From JAEUOS01 sp040382235 (GTDB taxonomy: Bacteria > Pseudomonadota > Gammaproteobacteria > Burkholderiales > JAEUOS01): a DNA stretch of 64,000 nt. The notes beneath the pieces were generated by a model. The model was not told the origin of the DNA. It saw only the letters and a list, made by a program, of their open reading frames with translations, and did not search any database. This document shows, piece by piece, positions 60,283-64,000 of this stretch (position 1 is its first letter; each line of letters starts with the position of its first letter). The stretch covers positions 1 through 64,000 of the forward strand of contig JBEIFV010000010.1 in NCBI GenBank assembly GCA_040382235.1. The letters run 5' to 3'. The position numbers and the translations under genes are program-made.

Positions 60283-60313
60283 TTGACTTTCCAATCATGA
60301 GAAGGTTCAGAAT
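60283..60313 (+). promoter_or_regulatory. CueR-type promoter for copZ
   Basis: -35 TTGACT (60283-60288), 19-bp spacer TTCCAATCATGAGAAGGTT and -10 CAGAAT (60308-60313), rightward, 33 nt before the copZ ATG. The dyad TTCC..../..AAGG resembles the copA site. Two separate sites fit control of both genes by CueR. Confidence 0.8.
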
Positions 60314-60345
60314 CAGGCTTCGACCATCAACCAAGACACACGAAA

Positions 60346-60549
60346 ATGCTCACGTTTCAAGTCAAGGACATGACCTGCGGCCACTGCGTGGCAACGATTA
60401 CAAAAGCGGTGCAGGCGGTCGACGCCGGCGCGGAGGTTCAGACTGACCTTGCCACGCACGTGGTGAGGGTTGAATCGGGCATAGCGGGTGCCGTGATCGA
60501 GGCGGCGATTCGCGATGCGGGGTATACCCCGGTCGCCTCGGGCACCTGA
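60346..60549 (+). CDS. copZ: CopZ-type copper chaperone
   Basis: A 67-residue heavy-metal-associated domain: FQVKDMTCGHCVATITKAVQAVDAGAEVQTDLATHVVRVES has the MTCGHC metal site and the HMA beta-alpha-beta-beta-alpha-beta layout. It delivers Cu(I) to CopA, encoded divergently. It ends 6 bp before the convergent ADP-ribosylglycohydrolase stop. Confidence 0.93.
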   Translation: MLTFQVKDMTCGHCVATITKAVQAVDAGAEVQTDLATHVVRVESGIAGAVIEAAIRDAGYTPVASGT

Positions 60550-60555
60550 TTTGAT

Positions 60556-61950
60556 TCAATAAGGCGGCAACAGCCGTCGAAAGCCGTGCGCCAGAACGAC
60601 TGTCAGGAATAGCAGGTTGCGCAGCGGCGCGGCGAAGATGAACGAACGTACCTTGCGCATCCGCGTGCGCGCCAGACGTGCGTGTGCCAGTCGCCGCGCG
60701 ACTTTTTCAATCATGGCTTTCGAGCGCGGCCAGTCGACGAGCCTGGCCAGCAGATGCGGGGGAATGCCTTCACGGCCTACACGGGCGCCGATGATGCCGC
60801 CTACGATCGCGGCGGTCGAGTCGGCGTCGCCGCCCAGGCGAATGATTTCGGTGATCCCGCCGGCATAGTCGTCCTGATGCCGCAGCCAGACATGCAGTAC
60901 CGCGGGCAGCGTGTGCAGCATGTAGCCGGATACGCCATTCTTCGAACCCAGGCGCTCGACGAAGGCCGCTGCGGGCTCGCCTTGCGCCAGGCTGGCCGCA
61001 ACGGCGCGGATCGCCGCCAGGGTGGCGCTGTCCGCCGGCAAGCGCAACGCCATCGCCTCAACGAACTCAGTCGCGGTCAGGGGCGCCGGGCGGGTAGCCG
61101 ACAAGTAGGCCGCGATGGCGACAGCAAGCGCGCCGTGTTCGGCGCGATCGTCACGATGGGTGATGCGTGCGGCAATCCGGTTCAGGCTGACGAGTTTGTC
61201 GGCGTCGTCGCCATAGGCCACGCCCAGCACCGCCGCGCGCATCGCCGGGCCGTTGCCGGCCGAACGCACGCCGCTTAAGCGTGGCGGAACGAACAGCCAC
61301 AGCTTGATGATCGCCCGGCCGGTCGCCATGCCGATGCCGGCCGGCAGCGCCAGCAGCCAGCCTTTCAGGCGCCAGGCGAAATCACGCGTGAAATGGGCCT
61401 CGTCGCCAGCGGATTCGATGAGCGCTTGCGCCAGCATCACGCTGTGCTCGGTGTCGTCGGAAATCATGCCGATGCCGAACAGGAAGCCGTAGGAATCCAG
61501 CGTGGGAAACAGCTTCAGTTGGCGTGCCGGTGACAGGCCCTCGCAGGCCAGACCCAGGGCGTCACCAACGGCGGTGCCCAGCAGGCAGCCGGTGAGGGCG
61601 CGCGCCAGCGGACCCGCGTCGCTTGCCTCGAGCGTCGCGGCAGTGCGGCGTTTTGCGGCGGCGCGTGCCGCCCACGCTTGTCTGATGCCGCTACTTGCCA
61701 GCATCAGCAGGTACAGGCCGGTTCCGGGGTCGAGCAACAGGGGCAGCCAGAACCAGCGATTGAGCGCCTCGAGCGGCGCGGCGGCCAGCGCGGCCGCGCC
61801 CAGCACGCCACCGATCAGGGGTATCGGCGAAAAGCTGCGCGCGGGGCCACCGCTCAAGTGGCGCAGCAAGCCCAACATGCCGGCCCAGTTCGAGCCGATC
61901 GCCAGCAGAGCAATGCCGGCAAGTCCCGCGCTTGTGGCCCAGGCGATCAT
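60556..61950 (-). CDS. ADP-ribosylglycohydrolase with N-terminal membrane segment
   Basis: A 464-residue protein. Residues 1-110 hold hydrophobic segments (WATSAGLAGIALLAIGSNWAGMLG, PLIGGVLGAAALAAAPLEALNRWFWLPLLL and LYLLMLASSG). The rest is an ADP-ribosylglycohydrolase: TGCLLGTAVGDALGLACEG, then GIGMISDDTEHSVMLAQAL, and LGGDADSTAAIVGGIIGARVG with the Mg-binding DADST. Such enzymes remove ADP-ribose from proteins, like DraG, which is soluble; the membrane anchor is unusual. ATG 61950 has AAGGAGG upstream. It ends against copZ but on the opposite strand. Confidence 0.85.
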   Translation of the reverse strand: MIAWATSAGLAGIALLAIGSNWAGMLGLLRHLSGGPARSFSPIPLIGGVLGAAALAAAPLEALNRWFWLPLLLDPGTGLYLLMLASSGIRQAWAARAAAKRRTAATLEASDAGPLARALTGCLLGTAVGDALGLACEGLSPARQLKLFPTLDSYGFLFGIGMISDDTEHSVMLAQALIESAGDEAHFTRDFAWRLKGWLLALPAGIGMATGRAIIKLWLFVPPRLSGVRSAGNGPAMRAAVLGVAYGDDADKLVSLNRIAARITHRDDRAEHGALAVAIAAYLSATRPAPLTATEFVEAMALRLPADSATLAAIRAVAASLAQGEPAAAFVERLGSKNGVSGYMLHTLPAVLHVWLRHQDDYAGGITEIIRLGGDADSTAAIVGGIIGARVGREGIPPHLLARLVDWPRSKAMIEKVARRLAHARLARTRMRKVRSFIFAAPLRNLLFLTVVLAHGFRRLLPPY

Positions 61951-62005
61951 GTGCAACCTCCTTGCTTGCCAAACGAATCCTGTAACCGCGGTTTATTGCC
62001 CCGGC

Positions 62006-62479
62006 TCAGCCGGGAATCGGCAGCGCGGTCGTGTCCTTGACGCGTTCGAGCGCGAAACTTGATTTGACATCCACCACGCCGGACTGCTTCAACACGGCAT
62101 TCATGATGAAACGGTTGAAATGGTCGAGATCCTCGACGTACACGCGCAGCAGGTAGTCCATGTCGCCGGTCATTGAGTGACAGGCCACCACCTCGGGCCA
62201 GGTCTGCACGGCGCGGCGAAACTGCTCGATCGGCATGCGGCCCTTCTTTTCCAGCTTCACCGTGACATAGGCTAGGAGGCCCAATCCCAGCCGGGCGGGG
62301 TCGAGCAGGGCCACGTAGCCGCGGATCAGGCCGGCTTCCTCCAGGGCGCGCACGCGCCGCAGTACCGGCGCCGGCGTCAGGTTGACCTTTTCGGCCAGCT
62401 CCTGGTTGGACATGCGGCCATCCTTTTGCAACAGTTCGAGGATGCGGCGGTCGGTGCGGTCAAGCTTGAGGATATTCAT
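62006..62479 (-). CDS. Lrp/AsnC-family transcriptional regulator
   Basis: A 157-residue regulator: KLDRTDRRILELLQKDGRMSNQELAEKVNLTPAPVLRRVRALEEAGLIRGYVALLDPARLGLGLLAYVTVKLE is the helix-turn-helix and start of the RAM domain. MTGDMDYLLRVYVEDLDHFNRFIMNAVLKQSGVVDVKSSFALERVKDTTALPI completes it. The gene is divergent from hppD, so it may regulate tyrosine or phenylalanine degradation, with an aromatic amino acid as effector. ATG 62479 is the start; the frame runs much further right but overlaps hppD. Confidence 0.92.
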   Translation of the reverse strand: MNILKLDRTDRRILELLQKDGRMSNQELAEKVNLTPAPVLRRVRALEEAGLIRGYVALLDPARLGLGLLAYVTVKLEKKGRMPIEQFRRAVQTWPEVVACHSMTGDMDYLLRVYVEDLDHFNRFIMNAVLKQSGVVDVKSSFALERVKDTTALPIPG

Positions 62480-62534
62480 TGATTGCGAAAGATTGAGTAC
62501 TATTAAAATAATATTGCTCAAATATGCCTCGATT

Positions 62535-62551
62535 GATTGCATTTTGCAATC
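62535..62551. promoter_or_regulatory. perfect palindrome in the lrp/hppD control region
   Basis: GATTGCATTTTGCAATC is a 17-nt perfect palindrome (7-bp arms, 3-bp centre), placed between the Lrp gene and hppD. Lrp proteins bind such dyads. A second, imperfect dyad (GAGTACTATTA....) lies just left at 62494-62518. Confidence 0.6.
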
Positions 62552-62620
62552 ACCTTGCGCCACCTCCGGCATAGAATCTCGCTCTTCAGCCATGCCCGCG
62601 CTGCCTTCCACGAGGTCATC

Positions 62621-63751
62621 ATGAACGCTCCCGATTCCCTTGCTCCGCCCGAGGTCCGATCCGACGCTGCCCTGGACAACCCGATGGGCACCGACGGGTT
62701 CGAGTTCATCGAATATGCCGCACCGGACCCCGCTGCAATGGGCGCGGTGTTCGAGCGCATGGGCTTCAAGGCGATCGCCCGCCATCGTCGCAAGAATGTG
62801 ACCCTGTATCGCCAGGGCGGCATCAACTTCATCATCAATGCCGAGCCGGATTCGTTCGCGCAGCGCTTCGCGCGCCTGCACGGCCCCTCGATCTGTGCGA
62901 TCGCGTTTCGCGTGCAGGATGCGGCGCGGGCCTATCACCGTGCGCTGGAAATGGGGGCCTGGGGTTTCGAGGGCAACAGCGGCCCGGGCGAACTCAACAT
63001 TCCGGGCATCAAGGGCATCGGCGACTCGGTGATCTACTTCATCGACCGCTGGCGCGGCAAGAACGGCGCGCAGGATGGCCAGATCGGCAACATCGGCTTC
63101 TACGACGTCGACTTCGAGCCCCTGCCCGGCGCGGAGCTCTACCCCAAGGGTCATGGGCTGGTCAACATCGACCACCTCACCCACAACGTGCATCGCGGCC
63201 GCATGGATGAATGGGCCGGCTTCTACGAGCGCCTGTTCAATTTTCGCGAAGCCCGCTACTTCGATATCGAAGGACAGGTCACCGGTGTCAAGTCCAAGGC
63301 CATGGTGAGCCCCTGCGGCAAGATCCGCATCCCGATCAACGAGGAAGGCAACGAGCGCCAGGGGCAGATCCAGGAATACCTGGATGCGTACCACGGCGAA
63401 GGCATCCAGCATATAGCGCTCGCTTCTTCGAACATCTACGCCACGGTTGACGCGCATCGCTTAGCCGGCGTGCGCCTGCTCGATACCATCGATACCTATT
63501 TCGAACTGGTTGACAAGCGCATTCCCGGTCACGGCGAAGCAGTGGCGGAACTGAAGCGGCGCAAGATCCTGATCGACGGCAAGGCCGGCGCCCTGCTGCT
63601 GCAGATCTTCAGCGAAAACCAGTTGGGGCCGATCTTCTTCGAATTCATCGAACGCAAGGGCGACCAGGGCTTCGGCGAAGGAAACTTCAAGGCCTTGTTC
63701 GAGTCAATCGAGCTCGACCAGATGCGCCGCGGCGTGCTGGCGAACGCGTAA
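62621..63751 (+). CDS. hppD: 4-hydroxyphenylpyruvate dioxygenase
   Basis: A 376-residue Fe(II)-dependent dioxygenase, homogentisate-forming. Metal ligands: His in VNIDHLTHNVHRGRM, His in EGIQHIALASS and Glu in GPIFFEFIERKGDQGFGEGNFKALFESIE. The N-terminal domain (GFEFIEYAAPDPAAMGAVFERMGFKAIARHRRKNVTLYRQGGINFIIN) is the first vicinal-oxygen-chelate half. It belongs to tyrosine catabolism. It is followed by phhB, which fits a phenylalanine/tyrosine pathway. Confidence 0.95.
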   Translation: MNAPDSLAPPEVRSDAALDNPMGTDGFEFIEYAAPDPAAMGAVFERMGFKAIARHRRKNVTLYRQGGINFIINAEPDSFAQRFARLHGPSICAIAFRVQDAARAYHRALEMGAWGFEGNSGPGELNIPGIKGIGDSVIYFIDRWRGKNGAQDGQIGNIGFYDVDFEPLPGAELYPKGHGLVNIDHLTHNVHRGRMDEWAGFYERLFNFREARYFDIEGQVTGVKSKAMVSPCGKIRIPINEEGNERQGQIQEYLDAYHGEGIQHIALASSNIYATVDAHRLAGVRLLDTIDTYFELVDKRIPGHGEAVAELKRRKILIDGKAGALLLQIFSENQLGPIFFEFIERKGDQGFGEGNFKALFESIELDQMRRGVLANA

Positions 63752-63784
63752 AACCACAAGCAACACCCAGGAAGGCGGCGCCCG

Positions 63785-64000
63785 ATGAAAGCCCTTGATG
63801 CAGATGCAGTGCAGCAGCAGTTGAAGACCCTGGCAGGGTGGCGCCTCGACGTCGGGCGTGCGGCCTTGCGGCGCGATTTCAAGTTCGCCGATTTCAACCA
63901 GGCCTTCGCCTTCATGACCCGCGTAGCCTTGTATGCCGAACGCCACGACCATCACCCCGAATGGTTCAACGTCTACAACCGGGTCGAGGTCACGCTCACT
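63785..64000 (+). CDS. phhB: pterin-4a-carbinolamine dehydratase, 5' part (runs off window)
   Basis: The first 72 residues are present. WRLDVGRAALRRDFKFADFNQAFAFMTRVALYAERHDHHPEWFNVYNRVEVTLT includes the diagnostic HDHHPEWFNVYN active-site block. It recycles the tetrahydrobiopterin-type cofactor used by phenylalanine hydroxylase. The gene follows hppD after 33 bp, so both are probably transcribed together. The 3' end lies outside the window. Confidence 0.92.
   Translation, partial: MKALDADAVQQQLKTLAGWRLDVGRAALRRDFKFADFNQAFAFMTRVALYAERHDHHPEWFNVYNRVEVTLT

Noticed and set aside
62480..63457. Extension of the Lrp frame to 63457 as a long fusion protein
   Set aside because: The extra part is antisense to hppD and has no domain; ATG 62479 gives a normal-length Lrp protein.
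1..64000. CRISPR arrays, tRNA or rRNA genes, and prophage structural genes
   Set aside because: None seen: no regularly spaced repeats, no rRNA core sequences and no phage proteins. tRNAs were checked by eye only, so a tRNA scan would be needed to exclude one fully.

Overview
The window is GC-rich, densely coded bacterial DNA, most likely from a betaproteobacterium. That is inferred from the Acr3/ArsI arsenic set, the CopA/CueR copper set, the BigR-type sulfur locus, and the hppD/phhB aromatic amino-acid genes. Genus and order cannot be fixed from this sequence alone. Much of the window looks like an accessory 'stress island': metal and metalloid resistance, reactive-sulfur handling, toxin-antitoxin pairs and clear scars of recombination.

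Layout. 1-2.8 kb: two tartrate/D-malate dehydrogenase-type genes (the first cut by the window edge) flank a secreted cyclase-family hydrolase and a 169-bp MITE-like element. 2.9-7.8 kb: an orphan ribbon-helix-helix protein, a SulP anion transporter coupled to an unknown protein, a DksA/TraR zinc-finger protein and an NAD-type isocitrate dehydrogenase. 8.1-19.9 kb: a sulfur module. A BigR-like ArsR regulator, a metallo-beta-lactamase/rhodanese fusion, two YeeE/YedE-type channel halves and a DUF599 protein run leftward. An RND efflux system with an embedded DUF2892 protein and TrxC-type thioredoxin runs rightward, followed by TusA-like, DUF302 and MFS genes. 20.1-20.8 kb: higBA. 21-27 kb: diheme cytochrome c, exported methyltransferase, CueO-like oxidase, Met-rich periplasmic protein and a copper-type two-component system. 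27-36.7 kb: small thioredoxin plus YraQ-type permease, two large type-II P-type ATPases, a CDF exporter and a VIT-family protein. 37-37.8 kb: AbrB/PIN toxin-antitoxin pair. 37.8-40.5 kb: arsR-arsI-arsC-acr3. 40.8-43.7 kb: methyltransferases, OsmC and a DUF2892 fusion. 43.8-46.3 kb: a decayed tandem duplication split by a Phd/VapC pair. 46.4-52.2 kb: OprB-type porin, rhomboid protease, LemA/TPM operon and an ATP-grasp-like protein. 52.4-60.5 kb: a second copper block (DUF411, CusF, multicopper oxidase, TolC, CusF-like protein, CueR, CopA, divergent CopZ). 60.5-64 kb: membrane-anchored ADP-ribosylglycohydrolase, Lrp regulator, hppD and the start of phhB.

How the genes fit together. Copper is met by cytosolic export (CopA/CopZ under CueR), periplasmic oxidation (two multicopper oxidases), periplasmic buffering (Met-rich protein, CusF proteins) and a two-component sensor with its own Met/Gly-rich tract. 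Arsenate is reduced by ArsC and extruded by Acr3. ArsI suggests organoarsenical demethylation. The sulfur module combines a persulfide-type hydrolase, sulfur-compound channels, a TusA-like carrier, thioredoxin and RND efflux around one ArsR-type switch.

The most distinctive structural signal is paired scars. In two separate places a neighbouring gene pair has been duplicated and each copy has lost a different member: DUF599/tartrate dehydrogenase at 2.7 and 8.2 kb, and the 4-TM protein/DUF1232 at 44 and 46 kb. Two promoters (arsR and higB) are placed so that their mRNAs would be leaderless.
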